From NCBI GenBank assembly GCA_040768925.1, contig JAXGLZ010000002.1, positions 744,001-808,000 on the forward strand: 64,000 nucleotides of DNA, written 5' to 3'. The translations under genes and the position numbers were made by a program. Below, in pieces: positions 32,374 through 40,877 of this stretch. The DNA comes from CALNBC01 sp040768925. GTDB taxonomy: Bacteria > Bacillota > Clostridia > Christensenellales > CALWSW01. The stretch's first letter is position 1, and each line of letters opens with the position of its first letter. The notes under the pieces are model-generated. The model saw only the letters and a program-made list of their open reading frames with translations. It was not told the DNA's origin and did not search any database.

Positions 32374-34404
32374 TTACTCTGTGGCGATGGTCTTGCCCGC
32401 CTGCCTGCCGTAGACGACCGTGTCCACCACGGCGTTGCCGCCCAGGCGGTTGGCGCCGTGGATGCCGCCGGTGATCTCGCCCGCGGCCACAAGTCCGGGA
32501 ATGATGTTCCCGTTCGCGTCGAGCACATGGCACGCTTCGTCGATGGTCACGCCGCCCATGGTGTGGTGGATGCAGGCCTGGCGCGCCGTGGCCACAAAGG
32601 GACCCTTCTCCAGCTTGACGGAAAACAGGGTGCGGCCGAATTCCTCGTCCTTGCCGGCGTCGACACAGGCGTTGAATTCGTCTATGGTGCTCTGAAGCAC
32701 GGCCGCGTCCATGCCGAGCTTGCCGGCCAGCTCCGCAACGGTGCTGCCCACGACGATATAGCCGTTGTCCTCAAGATACTCGAAGGTGAAGCCGTCTGCG
32801 GAAATCGCGGTGGCAATATCCACATAGCTGCCGTCGCCGGACTCGATGAAGTAGAACTTCTGCTCGGGCTGCTGCAAAACGGCGAGGCAGATCTGGTCGC
32901 GGCGGCCGTCTTCCCGGACGAAGCGCTCGCCGTTCACGTTGACGAAGATCTCCTGGTCGGTTCCGTTGACGACCCGGGGCGGGTACTTGGTCAGGCCGCC
33001 GTCCACGCAGTTGCCGAGGTACAGCAGCTGGATCTGCTCCATATCCGTCAGGGACGCGCTGGCTGCAAGGGCCATGTTGATGCCGTCGCCCTGGGAGCAG
33101 GAGAAGCGGTTGGTGGTGGGCACCTTGCTCAGGTCGCTCCACTTGCCGGAGGTGTTGTACTGGGAGATCATCTTGGAGTTGGCGGAGAAGCCGCCGGTGG
33201 ACAGGACGACGCCCTTGGTCGCGGAATAGGTCACCTCGTTGCCGTTTTTATCCGCGCAGACCACGCCGGAAACCCTGCCGTTTTCCATGACGAGGCTTTT
33301 CGCCGTGGTGTTGACGAACAGCTTGATGTTGTCGTTCTTGCGGATATTCTCCACATAGGTGCTGATGAAGCCGGTGCCCATCTGCATGGTGGAGGTGTGG
33401 GTGCGCTGCCACAGGGAGCCGGCGCCCTGGCTGATGTGGGCGTCGAACGCCATGCCCAGGGACTGGATCCATTCGTAGCCTTCGGCGGAATCGTAGCAGA
33501 GCTTCTTGACCAGGTCGAGGTTTGCAACCTTGTCGCCGTTGATCCAGGTCTGAAGGGCGAACCATTCCCTGCTGTCAAAAAGATCGGTGCGGCCGGAAGA
33601 CTTATACGCCTCCCACTGGGCCTTGACTTCCGCCTGAAGCGCCGCGTGGGCGTCGTTCACCGGGGTTTCGGCCAGGGCGGCTTCGATGGTGTTCTTCACG
33701 GCGTCGGTCATGGTCACCTGGCTTTGCAGGGCCTCGTCCGGGGAATTGTAAATAGCGCCGCAGACGAGGGTATCTCCGCCGACTTCGCCGTTCTTTTCCA
33801 CGACGATGACGGAAGCGCCGTTCTGGGCGGCGGATACGGCGGCCGCAAGGCCCGCGCCGCCGGCGCCCACCACGATGACGTCCGCGCTGTCGTTCGCGGC
33901 GGCGGCAGCGGGGGCGGGAGCGGTCTTCCACTCGTCGATCTTCGCGCCCGCCTGGGTCAGGCAGTCGGTCACCGCGCCGATGATCGCCGCGCTGGTGATC
34001 GTGGCGCCGGATACCGTATCCACCTGGACGCTCTGGGCGGCCACGATCTCTTCGGGGATCAGCTCGGTGGGCGCTTTGCCCCCTTCAGGCAGGATGCTGC
34101 CCGAAGCGTCGGTCAGCGGGCTGCCGATTCCGGGGGTTTCGAGGTTGCCGGTGACGGTGACGGATTTGATCGCGTCCTCGGTCACCTCGACTTCGACGGC
34201 CACGTCGCCGTTCATTCCCTGTTTTGTTGCGGTATAGGTTCCCGCCTTCAGGGGGGCCTTGCCGGAAGGTTCCCCATTGTCGACGGGCGTGTTGACGCCG
34301 GCGTCGGGCGTTTCGACGGCGCCGTTTTCATCCGCCGCGTCCGCGCAGGCCGCAAGGCCCGTAAGCAGCGCGAGAACAAGCACCAGAGCTAATGCCTTTT
34401 TCAT
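32374..34404 (-). CDS. Exported FMN/FAD flavoprotein reductase, fumarate/urocanate reductase type
   Basis: The 676-residue lipoprotein (lipobox GLAAC, C20) has an FMN-binding domain at about 50-155 with the covalent-FMN motif DTVSGATIT (attachment expected at T135), and a FAD_binding_2 domain from about 175 (IVVGAGGAGLAAAV) to the end, with HHTMGGVTID and GGIHGANRLGGNA near the active site. Such proteins reduce fumarate, urocanate, cinnamates or similar unsaturated acids as terminal electron acceptors on the outer face of the membrane. No cytochrome domain is present. The acceptor cannot be determined. The gene stands alone, with a LysR regulator downstream and a dyad upstream. Confidence 0.9.
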   Translation of the reverse strand: MKKALALVLVLALLTGLAACADAADENGAVETPDAGVNTPVDNGEPSGKAPLKAGTYTATKQGMNGDVAVEVEVTEDAIKSVTVTGNLETPGIGSPLTDASGSILPEGGKAPTELIPEEIVAAQSVQVDTVSGATITSAAIIGAVTDCLTQAGAKIDEWKTAPAPAAAAANDSADVIVVGAGGAGLAAAVSAAQNGASVIVVEKNGEVGGDTLVCGAIYNSPDEALQSQVTMTDAVKNTIEAALAETPVNDAHAALQAEVKAQWEAYKSSGRTDLFDSREWFALQTWINGDKVANLDLVKKLCYDSAEGYEWIQSLGMAFDAHISQGAGSLWQRTHTSTMQMGTGFISTYVENIRKNDNIKLFVNTTAKSLVMENGRVSGVVCADKNGNEVTYSATKGVVLSTGGFSANSKMISQYNTSGKWSDLSKVPTTNRFSCSQGDGINMALAASASLTDMEQIQLLYLGNCVDGGLTKYPPRVVNGTDQEIFVNVNGERFVREDGRRDQICLAVLQQPEQKFYFIESGDGSYVDIATAISADGFTFEYLEDNGYIVVGSTVAELAGKLGMDAAVLQSTIDEFNACVDAGKDEEFGRTLFSVKLEKGPFVATARQACIHHTMGGVTIDEACHVLDANGNIIPGLVAAGEITGGIHGANRLGGNAVVDTVVYGRQAGKTIATE

Positions 34405-34536
34405 TTTCCTTTTCTCCTTTGATTTGGTAATCGCAAAGATGCGGCAGGATGATGAAAGCTTTTTATGACTTTTTTTGTTTCGCCACCCTGCTCCGACAAT
34501 ATCCTAGCACATTTCGTTTGATATATAACCGACAAT

Positions 34537-34557
34537 AAGTGTGGCTTAACCACACTT
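34537..34557. promoter_or_regulatory. LysR-type dyad upstream of flavoprotein gene
   Basis: AAGTGTGG-CTTAA-CCACACTT is a perfect eight-base dyad 133 bases before the start codon. It fits a LysR operator; the plus-strand T-run after it also allows a terminator reading. Confidence 0.5.
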
Positions 34558-34584
34558 TTTTTCAGCTTTGCGCGGCGAACAGAT

Positions 34585-34612
34585 GAAAAAAACCGCGGTT
34601 GTTCAGCCGCGG
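34585..34612 (-). terminator. Terminator of DinB-like gene
   Basis: CCGCGG (34593-34598) and CCGCGG (34607-34612) form the stem; minus strand then reads TTTTTTTC. Confidence 0.65.
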
Positions 34613-34682
34613 AGCATGTCTTTTTTCTGTTTTGCGCGGGAGGTGGGGCGGCCTTCCGACTCCGTGAAGCCCGCGGGGCGGC

Positions 34683-35402
34683 TTACAGGATATCGAACAT
34701 AAACGGGTTTTTTACCGCGCCCTTCCCCCAGAGCGCCGCCGCCATTTTGACCATCGCCTTGGCGTGGATCCTGTCATGCCAGACGAATCTGCGGATCACC
34801 TTGCGAAGGGACCATGCTTCGCCGTAGCTGCCGGCAAAAACCGGATTGTCCAAAAACCCGAGCAGGGCTTCAAGGGCGGCAAAGCCCGCCCTGCGGCAGG
34901 AGAGAATATCCGGCCCGTTTTCGGCGCGCACCCCGATTTCGCCGAAATAATAGCTGTTGACGTTCTTCGTGTGGCGGTACATTTCCTCCGCCGTGATGGG
35001 AACATCCCCGTAAAAGGTCTTTCTGGGCTTCAACGCCGTGCTGGTTTTATCCGGGATGGAATCGTAAAGCAGCAAAAAATCCGCCGCGGATTTCAGCGCG
35101 AGGGCTTTGAGGGTTTCGTATTCCCCAAGGCTCAGAGGAGCCCTTTCCGAATCAAAGAGCACGTCCGAATCCGCGTCGCAAATCTCCAGGCCGCTTTCCT
35201 TTTGCTGGACGATTTCCACGGCGAAAGGATCGCCGCAAAACGCCCCTTCCCCGCCCAGCCAGCAAAGGTAGCTGCGGATTTCCGAAGGGAACTTGGCCAG
35301 GGCCTCCTCCTTCGTTCTTCCGCGGACGTAAGCGCCGATGTAATCCGAGGAATAGATCAGGAAGCCCCCCGAATTGTATTCCATTACGGCGTGAATCTTC
35401 AT
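34683..35402 (-). CDS. HicB-like plus DinB-like domain protein
   Basis: The 239-residue protein begins at ATG 35402 (GGGGG upstream). Residues 1-65 resemble a HicB-type small alpha/beta domain (YNSGGFLIYSSDYIGAYVRG, then EEALAKFPSEIRSYL). Residues about 100-239 look like a DinB-type four-helix bundle, ending with SLRKVIRRFVWHDRIHAKAM, where H-x3-H supplies metal ligands in that superfamily. DinB-like proteins include thiol-dependent transferases; no activity can be assigned here. The same architecture is known to me only vaguely, so both domain calls are tentative. It precedes the prophage remnant and may be outside it. Confidence 0.5.
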   Translation of the reverse strand: MKIHAVMEYNSGGFLIYSSDYIGAYVRGRTKEEALAKFPSEIRSYLCWLGGEGAFCGDPFAVEIVQQKESGLEICDADSDVLFDSERAPLSLGEYETLKALALKSAADFLLLYDSIPDKTSTALKPRKTFYGDVPITAEEMYRHTKNVNSYYFGEIGVRAENGPDILSCRRAGFAALEALLGFLDNPVFAGSYGEAWSLRKVIRRFVWHDRIHAKAMVKMAAALWGKGAVKNPFMFDIL

Positions 35403-35610
35403 AACCTGCGCCCCCTTCTTCGGTCCGCCAAAATCAGCTTCCATATAATACCGGCATGCATCCCGTGCATCGATGGAAGGCATGGGGGAAAAACCGGCAA
35501 GCATTCGGCTCCGGCCCTTCCTTTGCCCGATTTTAGGGTATCACCGCGCACCGTCTGTTGGCAAGTCCCCGTTCCGGGGCGGTTTCCTGCCATCCACAAC
35601 CATCGGTACT

Positions 35611-35652
35611 CAAAATGCGGGCGGGGCGCTCCGCTTTTGCGCGCCCCGCCGC
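35611..35652 (-). terminator. Hairpin after holin copy A
   Basis: GCGGGGCGC (35621-35629) pairs with GCGCCCCGC (35641-35649); minus strand then has CCGCATTTTG, a weak tail. Confidence 0.45.
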
Positions 35653-35664
35653 CGTTCATGTCCG

Positions 35665-35946
35665 CTATCCTTTTGTTCTCCTGCCCGCCAGCGCGTCATA
35701 CCCGCCGTTCGCCGCCAGCGACACGATCACGGCGTTGACGACGCTCAGCCCCGCGGTGGCCAGATCCAGCGTGCCGGTCACCGCGTTGGTAATCAGCAGG
35801 ACGATCAGCGCGATGACGTAGGCGACGATGCGCGTCGGGATCCTGTCGATAAAGCCGATCCCCTTGATCAGCTGGGTGATCAGCGTCGTTGCCAGCACCG
35901 CGCCGGCGTAGGTCCCAAGGGTTGCCCAAGAAAAGAATTCGTTCAT
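35665..35946 (-). CDS. Holin-like phage membrane protein, copy A
   Basis: The 93-residue protein has two to three hydrophobic helices (SWATLGTYAGAVLATTLI, IVAYVIALIVLLITNAV, and a weaker third) and a charged end. GGAGG precedes ATG 35946. About four fifths of its first 86 residues match copy B at 37525-37821, including LIKGIGFIDRIPTRIVAY. In phages such proteins lie in the lysis module, and copy B is next to an XhlA-like gene here. Copy A is isolated from the tail genes by the broken flavoprotein gene. The holin role is inferred from size, topology and position. Confidence 0.6.
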   Translation of the reverse strand: MNEFFSWATLGTYAGAVLATTLITQLIKGIGFIDRIPTRIVAYVIALIVLLITNAVTGTLDLATAGLSVVNAVIVSLAANGGYDALAGRRTKG

Positions 35947-36127
35947 CCGTCTTTTCCTCCTTCAGCTCGTCGGTCAGCCCGGGCGCCGTCCGGCCGCCCC
36001 TCCGTTCGCCACGGAATCGTTTTAACCCGGCTTTTTAAAAATCCGCCTGTACTATAACACTACGAGCCCGTTGCCAAAGAAAATACCACCGATTGGGCTT
36101 CTTTGAGCCGCAAAACACCGGTTTGCG

Positions 36128-36158
36128 CCACAAAAAAGACCTGCCGCCGGGCGGCAGG
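36128..36158 (-). terminator. Orphan minus-strand terminator
   Basis: CCTGCCGC (36140-36147) pairs with GCGGCAGG (36151-36158); minus strand continues TCTTTTTTG. No minus-strand gene remains immediately upstream. The rest of 35947-36327 shows no gene. Confidence 0.6.
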
Positions 36159-36327
36159 ATGGGTTTTCGGGGCAGATCGGCCCGGCAGCCAAAATAAGGA
36201 AAAGCCCCCGGCCGCAAAAGCCCGGGGCAGGCGGCCCTTTACCCAAGATAAAATTAAAGGAAAAGGCATCCCGCGCTCCTTTGCGTCTTGTTGTCGCGCA
36301 GCCCCTTGACTACAGCCAAACCTTGCA

Positions 36328-37382
36328 TTGCCGGATTTGATAAAGGGCGTAATCCATATCCGGAGAGAGTATGGTATTATGTTGACACAAGCCTTCACCG
36401 AGACCCTTGACAGCCGCGGCGACCTGTGCCAAATCATGACCGATACCACCGGAACCAGCCTGATCGTCGAAAACGGCCGCGTAATCGGCGTCAACACCAC
36501 CGGCAAGGACGGCAGTGCAGTGACCCTGACAGCCGGCAAGGGCGTCATCGTCGCCACCGGCGGCTTCGCCGGCAACGCCGAGATGCGCGTCCGATACTGC
36601 CAGGGCGAAAAGCGGCCGGATCTGGGCGCAAGCCTGATCACCTCCAACATGCCCGGCGTCACCGGCGACGGCATCCGCATGTGCAGGGATGCGGGCGCGA
36701 ACCTTGTCGACATGGAGCAGATCCAGCTGCTGCCCGTCTGCAACCCGACCACCGGCAGCACCTCCGACCACTACAATTGCCTCCGGCGTTCAGGCGTATG
36801 TCCTCATCAACAAAGAAGGCGTGCGTTTCGTTGCCGGGGACGGACGCCGCGACGTGATCGGCAAGACGCTCCCCGCCCGGACTGGCGGCACGGCGTATCT
36901 GCTCCTGCCCGCCGATTCCATAACCGATCCCACAACCCAGGCCGTGGCCGGCAGACGCACCATCGCCGACATGGCCGAGACCGGCGATTCCGTCTGGATC
37001 AGCGCGGATACCCTGGATGAGTTGGCCGCGAAGATGGGCGTTCCTGCCGACGCGCTCATCCAGACCATCGACGACTTCAATTCCCCGGTGGGAACCGGCG
37101 AAGCCGACGGGTTCGGCCCGTATGCTGTTCAACTACAAATTCGAAACCGGCCCCTGGTACGCTTATCCCCGCGCTCCCGCGGCGCATCACACCATGGGCG
37201 GCGTTGAGATTGACACCCAGGCCCGCGTGCTGTCCGCCGGCGGCGGGATCATTCCCGGCCTCTATGCCGCGGGCGAAGTCACCGGCGGCATCCACGGCGG
37301 CAACCGCTTAGGCGGCAACGGTGTGGTTGACTTTGTGGTGTTCGGCCGCATTGCCGGCGCCACCGCGGCGGCAGCCGAATAA
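36328..37382 (+). pseudogene. Broken fumarate-reductase-like flavoprotein gene
   Basis: The sequence is collinear with the C-terminal half of the intact flavoprotein at 32374-34404. It begins at the segment before VENGRVIGVNTTGKDGSAVT and ends with AHHTMGGVEIDTQARVL, GLYAAGEVTGGIHGGNRLGG and a stop at 37382. Three reading frames are needed: one to about 36778 (STSDHYN), a second to about 37112 (IASGVQAYVLINKEG to GEADGFG) and a third after that (RMLFNYKFETG). The FMN domain and FAD Rossmann motif are absent. It is a truncated, twice-frameshifted relic. It is not a recent copy, because the residues differ widely from the intact gene. Confidence 0.85.
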
Positions 37383-37427
37383 ACGCTTCCCCGCAAAACA
37401 GTTGCCCTCCCAACCGGGGCATAAAGC

Positions 37428-37467
37428 TGCGCACCGTTCCCGGCAAGAACGGTGCGCAGTCATTTTT
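37428..37467 (+). terminator. Terminator after the pseudogene
   Basis: CTGCGCACCGTTC (37428-37440) pairs perfectly with GAACGGTGCGCAG (37448-37460), then TCATTTTT. Confidence 0.8.
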
Positions 37468-37474
37468 GCCGGAA

Positions 37475-37513
37475 AACAAAAAAGACCCGCACGGTTTTAT
37501 ATGGCGGGTCTTC
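37475..37513 (-). terminator. Terminator of phage lysis genes
   Basis: AAGACCCGC (37483-37491) pairs with GCGGGTCTT (37505-37513); minus strand continues TTTTTTG, after holin copy B. Confidence 0.75.
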
Positions 37514-37524
37514 TCTCCACGCTG

Positions 37525-37821
37525 TTATAATCCCGTTTGATCGTTTTGCTTTACGGCCTTGGCCGCCGCGTCATACCCGCCGTTCGCCGCCAGCGCCACG
37601 ATCACGGCGTTGACCACGCACAGCCCCGCCGCCGGCAAATCCAGCGTTCCCGCGACGGCGTTCGCGGCCAGCAGGACGGTCAGCGCAACGGCGTAGGCGA
37701 CGATACGCGTCGGAATCCTGTCGATAAAGCCGATCCCCTTGATCAGTTGGGTGATCAGCCCCGTGGCCAACGCGCAGCCGGCGCAGGTGCCAAGGGCCGC
37801 CCAGGTGAAGAATTCGTTCAT
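37525..37821 (-). CDS. Holin-like phage membrane protein, copy B
   Basis: The 98-residue paralogue of copy A has the same hydrophobic plan (WAALGTCAGCALATGLITQ, AYAVALTVLLAANAVAG). The start is ATG 37821 after AAGGAGG; longer frames have no ribosome site. It follows the XhlA-like gene (38253-38041) on the same strand and ends at a strong terminator, the usual position of a holin at the end of a tail-lysis module. No endolysin gene is seen nearby, so the lysis module is incomplete. Function is inferred from context. Confidence 0.65.
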   Translation of the reverse strand: MNEFFTWAALGTCAGCALATGLITQLIKGIGFIDRIPTRIVAYAVALTVLLAANAVAGTLDLPAAGLCVVNAVIVALAANGGYDAAAKAVKQNDQTGL

Positions 37822-38040
37822 TTGCGCCTCCTCCTTTTTAGTCAACAGATTCACAGGGGCTCTCGAAAATATCCGGCTTGCAGGGATAGTTCTCTCCCCC
37901 GCCCGGTAATGATCCAATCGCCCGCATTGGCTTTCATTTTGCCTTTTGGCGTATGGATGATCCTTTGCTTGCCGGTCTGGCATGTTTCAACCGCAGCCGG
38001 CTTCCCGCGGCATTTTGCCGCTGCGGCTTTCCTTCCGCCG

Positions 38041-38253
38041 TCATAGTTGCCCCAGCAGCCAGCCCACAAAGCCGGCCGCCGCCAATCCAATGACTTGCGC
38101 CACAAGGGTTTCCCAGCGCCTGCCGCCTTTTCCTTCGAGCGTGCGGATTCTTGATTCGTGGTCGCTTATGTCTTTAAGGCTCCTGTCCAGCTTTTGTTCA
38201 ATGCGCGCGAGTGTTTGCTCCACGTTGCTCATCCGCGCCTCCATATCGGCCAT
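38041..38253 (-). CDS. XhlA-like phage protein
   Basis: The 70-residue protein has an N-terminal coiled coil (MSNVEQTLARIEQKLDRSLK, SDHESRIRTLEG) and a single C-terminal membrane helix (VIGLAAAGFVGWLLGQL), the typical layout of haemolysin XhlA/phage lysis accessory proteins. AAGGA lies upstream. It sits between tail genes and holin copy B. I judge the match on layout, not on identity. Confidence 0.65.
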   Translation of the reverse strand: MADMEARMSNVEQTLARIEQKLDRSLKDISDHESRIRTLEGKGGRRWETLVAQVIGLAAAGFVGWLLGQL

Positions 38254-38332
38254 GGGCGTGTCCTTCCTTCCTGATTTGATTGCCAGCCAAACAAGTTCAG
38301 CCGTTTATTGGGCGGTGTCCCCCGGGGGCTTT

Positions 38333-38491
38333 TCATCGCTTGCAGACAGGGTGACTTCGTTGCGGCTTCACACTTTGCCGTGAAGGGCTGTTTTTTGATA
38401 GCTTCGTCGTAAGGTCTGGGCCCAGGAAATACCCGTCCGGATAATCCGGAACCAGGTTTTTTCCGCCATTGGATTCCGCGGGCTCATGCAT
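38333..38491 (-). CDS. Small phage ORF, 52 residues
   Basis: This short frame starts at ATG 38491, overlapping the end of the preceding phage gene by eight bases. The peptide contains NLVPDYPDGYFLGPDL and a basic end. There is no recognised family. Overlap and direction fit a phage operon, but there is no clear ribosome site, so it may not be real. Confidence 0.35.
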   Translation of the reverse strand: MHEPAESNGGKNLVPDYPDGYFLGPDLTTKLSKNSPSRQSVKPQRSHPVCKR

Positions 38492-38891
38492 CGGCCTTTT
38501 CCTCCCATCCGTACACGCCCGGCTCCCAGGCATTGCCGTCCACCGTGCTTGTCCAGCGCTTTCCGTTGTGGGACACCTTTGCGCCCGCGGCATAGGCGTC
38601 ATGGCTGCCCAAAGGCTGCACCCAGCCCGGCCACTCGACCGCCGGGTCGGCCACCGCCACCCACAGACTGGGGGCCGCGCCGGGCAGCCAATCGGATTGT
38701 GCCGCATGGGATTGCAGGCAGCGGTACAGTACGCCGCCGCAGCGCACCCGATCGCCCGTGGAATAATCGGCGCTCTCCCGCCAGGCCGGGAATACCTCGA
38801 TCGCGGCCAGCGCCGATTCGTCGTCCGCCGTGCCGATCAGCCCGTCCAGCTTCGCCCGGTAGGCCCGGGCTGCTTCTTTTGTTCTTATCAT
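38484..38891 (-). CDS. Phage tail-associated protein with CBM5/12-like domain
   Basis: In this 135-residue protein, residues about 40-75 resemble a carbohydrate-binding module of family 5/12 (YSTGDRVRCGGVLYRCLQSH with later W), and a second similar unit follows (AYAAGAKVSHNGKRWTS). Such modules are common at the ends of phage tail fibres or in tail-lysis genes. The start overlaps the previous gene by four bases (38888-38891). The genes from 40018 to 38041 form one minus-strand set. Confidence 0.65.
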   Translation of the reverse strand: MIRTKEAARAYRAKLDGLIGTADDESALAAIEVFPAWRESADYSTGDRVRCGGVLYRCLQSHAAQSDWLPGAAPSLWVAVADPAVEWPGWVQPLGSHDAYAAGAKVSHNGKRWTSTVDGNAWEPGVYGWEEKADA

Positions 38892-39109
38892 TCTCCCTCT
38901 CCTTCCCCCGTCAGGATGTCGATGATTTCTTCCAGTCCGCCGTCGGGCTGCTGCAAAGTTACCCGCTTTCCATCCCGCCAGAAGTCTATTCCATCGAACT
39001 CATCCCCGATGATAAGCGGAAGATCGCCAACATAGATTCCCTTGCCGTAATCCCTGTCAGCCACGATGATGTTTGTGACGATGCCGTTTTCAACGATTGC
39101 TGTTTTCAT
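38888..39109 (-). CDS. Small phage tail-region protein
   Basis: The 73-residue acidic protein begins MKTAIVENGIVTNIIVADRD and ends in EGEGE. Proteins with this opening are found after tail-fibre genes in Clostridia and Bacilli phages. It overlaps the next gene by four bases. A specific function is not known. Confidence 0.55.
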   Translation of the reverse strand: MKTAIVENGIVTNIIVADRDYGKGIYVGDLPLIIGDEFDGIDFWRDGKRVTLQQPDGGLEEIIDILTGEGEGE

Positions 39110-39118
39110 GCTATCCTC

Positions 39119-40018
39119 CTAAGCCACGAGGGACGCATAGTTGCCCCATCCAATTACTACAAGGCCGTCGCCGCCCGCTCCGCCGCGTCCGATGCCGGTC
39201 GCTTGGTATGTGGGCGCTCCGCCGCCGCCGCCGCCGCCGCCGGCTCCCCCGCCGCCATCCCCTCCATATCCGGGGTCGGTGCCCGCAAGGCCGGTGCTTC
39301 CGGTAGCGTTTGTTCCGCCAGTGCCGCTGTGCTTTATACAGTCAGAGGCGCCCCCCGGCACACGGGTCGAACCTGAGGAAACTGCATGCAATCCGCCCGC
39401 GCCACCGCCCGCATGCTTTCTGCCCAGAATATCTACTGTCGGAGAGCCTTGACTGGTCCCCACTGTTTGCCCGCTGGGATACCCTGCTGCCGGAGGCTGC
39501 GCACCGTTCGAGCATCCCGCGACGGCGGCGCCATATCCGGAATTATGTTTAACGCCTCCAACACCCCCGGCATTGCCGCCGCTGCCGGCGAGGGTTCTTA
39601 TGTTCGGAGAGGCGGTGCTGCTTGCGCCGCCCCCGCCATTTGCGGAACAGAAACTGCCGACGCTTGACGTACCGCCCGCGCTTCTTTCCAGCCCGCCGCT
39701 GCCGATGGCAATGTCGGTTTCGGCGGCAAGCGCGGCACCGAATACGCTGTTCACAAATCCGCCGGCGCCGCCGGATCCCGCATAATAGATGTTGTCGTTG
39801 GTGTCAAAGTCAACTCCATTCGACCCGCCTCCGCCCGCGCCGACGCACGTAATATCCGCCGACGCGGGAATTTTGCCGTCCTGCCATGTCAGCGTCCCGG
39901 ACGAGAAAAATTCTGCATAGCCGCTTTTCCCGTCCTTGGATAGGGCGAGATTCCAGTACCCGTCAAATAGGGGCAGATATTTTATTCCGCCGGCCGCCCC
40001 CGCCATGTTGAATATCAT
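39119..40018 (-). CDS. Glycine-rich phage tail fibre protein
   Basis: In this 299-residue protein, residues 1-90 form a non-repetitive N-terminal part (YLPLFDGYWNLALSKDGKSG), and the remainder is very rich in Gly, Ser and Ala (GSGGAGGF, GGGGAGGGGGGGG), closing with GGAGGDGLVVIGWG, a typical end of glycine-rich tail-tip proteins. Polyglycine sandwiches of this kind form receptor-binding tips in tailed phages. AGGAGG lies upstream of ATG 40018. It is the first surviving gene of the tail cluster; structural genes upstream are missing. Confidence 0.7.
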   Translation of the reverse strand: MIFNMAGAAGGIKYLPLFDGYWNLALSKDGKSGYAEFFSSGTLTWQDGKIPASADITCVGAGGGGSNGVDFDTNDNIYYAGSGGAGGFVNSVFGAALAAETDIAIGSGGLERSAGGTSSVGSFCSANGGGGASSTASPNIRTLAGSGGNAGGVGGVKHNSGYGAAVAGCSNGAQPPAAGYPSGQTVGTSQGSPTVDILGRKHAGGGAGGLHAVSSGSTRVPGGASDCIKHSGTGGTNATGSTGLAGTDPGYGGDGGGGAGGGGGGGGAPTYQATGIGRGGAGGDGLVVIGWGNYASLVA

Positions 40019-40139
40019 TGCCTGTCCTCCTGATTGTGTATTGGCATATTGCCTGCCATCACCATAACCCCCGCGAAGCGGCAGGAAGTGTCCTCAGCCC
40101 AGCACGCCGACGTTGACGGTGATCGCGGCCGCGGGGATG

Positions 40140-40400
40140 CTTTCCACCTGAAATGCCGGCCGCACACCCTGCGCCACACCTGCGTGGCCCGTCTGCTTGC
40201 CGAAGGGATTCCCGCATCGGATGTTGCCGCCTATGTCGGACATGCAAGCACGCAGATGACCCTTGACGTTTATGGCCACGCCGCCGAAGGCCGCGCGAAG
40301 TTTTGTGCCGAAACCCTGCGAAACGCTTTGCAAATCGATCAACGATTGGTCAGCACAGCGAAAATTGACTCCCTTTTCGCTTCTGCCAAAAACAAAAAAA
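40140..40400 (+). pseudogene. Tyrosine recombinase C-terminal fragment
   Basis: Only the catalytic end of a phage-type integrase remains: CRPHTLRHTCVARLLAEG (box II HxLRH), VGHASTQMTLDVYGH with the nucleophilic Tyr, and a basic end. The N-terminal binding domain and the first catalytic arginine region are absent. The frame has no stop before the tRNA-Gln terminator and continues into the tRNA. It is oriented toward the tRNA 3' end, the usual place of an integrase gene in an element inserted at that tRNA. Confidence 0.75.
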
Positions 40401-40427
40401 AGCCCCTAACCACGGGGGTTAAGGGCT
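40392..40427 (-). terminator. tRNA-Gln terminator
   Basis: GCCCCTAACC (40403-40412) pairs with GGTTAAGGGC (40418-40427); minus strand continues with TTTTTTTTG. It abuts the tRNA CCA end. Confidence 0.85.
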
Positions 40428-40501
40428 GGCAGCGGAAGCAGGATTTGAACCTACGCAATGCGAGTCAGAGTCGCAGGTGCTACCGTTACACCATTCCGCT
40501 A
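40428..40501 (-). tRNA. tRNA-Gln (anticodon CTG)
   Basis: A 74-base cloverleaf. Acceptor AGCGGAA pairs with TTCCGCT, the anticodon stem is TGCGA/TCGCA with loop CTCTGAC (anticodon CTG), the T-arm is TAGGTTCAAATCCTG, the discriminator G, and CCA is encoded. The 3' end faces the integrase fragment. Confidence 0.95.
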
Positions 40502-40726
40502 TAGTGGTGGACGAATCGATCGGGTTTACGCAAATAGAATCCCAAATTGCCGTTCGCTCCGGATTAAACACCCGCCTCTCGGCAGGGTGGGACCCTGTGC
40601 GCCGGCGCTGCCTTCCCCGTATCGGCCCGAAGGCCGGGGGCTTGGCATTGCCGCCACAACCGGCGAGCCCCTTTTGTGTTTTGTGGGTTTTAGCCCGAAA
40701 GCGTCACGCACAACTCAGGACTTTAA

Positions 40727-40803
40727 TGGTGGGGTTAAATGGACTCGAACCATCGACCTCTACGATGTCAACGTAGCGCTCTAACCAACTGAGCTATAAC
40801 CCC
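40727..40803 (-). tRNA. tRNA-Val (anticodon GAC)
   Basis: A 77-base cloverleaf. Acceptor GGGGTTA pairs with TAACCCC, the anticodon stem is CTACG/CGTAG with loop TTGACAT (anticodon GAC), the T-arm contains GGTTCGAGTCC, and CCA is encoded. Confidence 0.95.
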
Positions 40804-40849
40804 GCGTCGGTCCTCGCGCCTTGCCGATGACTCCAAGCGGACATTGATT

Positions 40850-40877
40850 ATTATACACGATTGCCGACGATTTTCAA
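40850..40877 (-). promoter_or_regulatory. tRNA-Val promoter
   Basis: On the minus strand TTGAAA (40877-40872), 16 bases, TATAAT (40855-40850) preceded by TG. The remaining 40878-41172 shows no gene. Confidence 0.7.

Noticed and set aside
32368..34392. 674-residue plus-strand frame over the flavoprotein gene
   Set aside because: Antisense shadow of a clear lipoprotein flavoenzyme.
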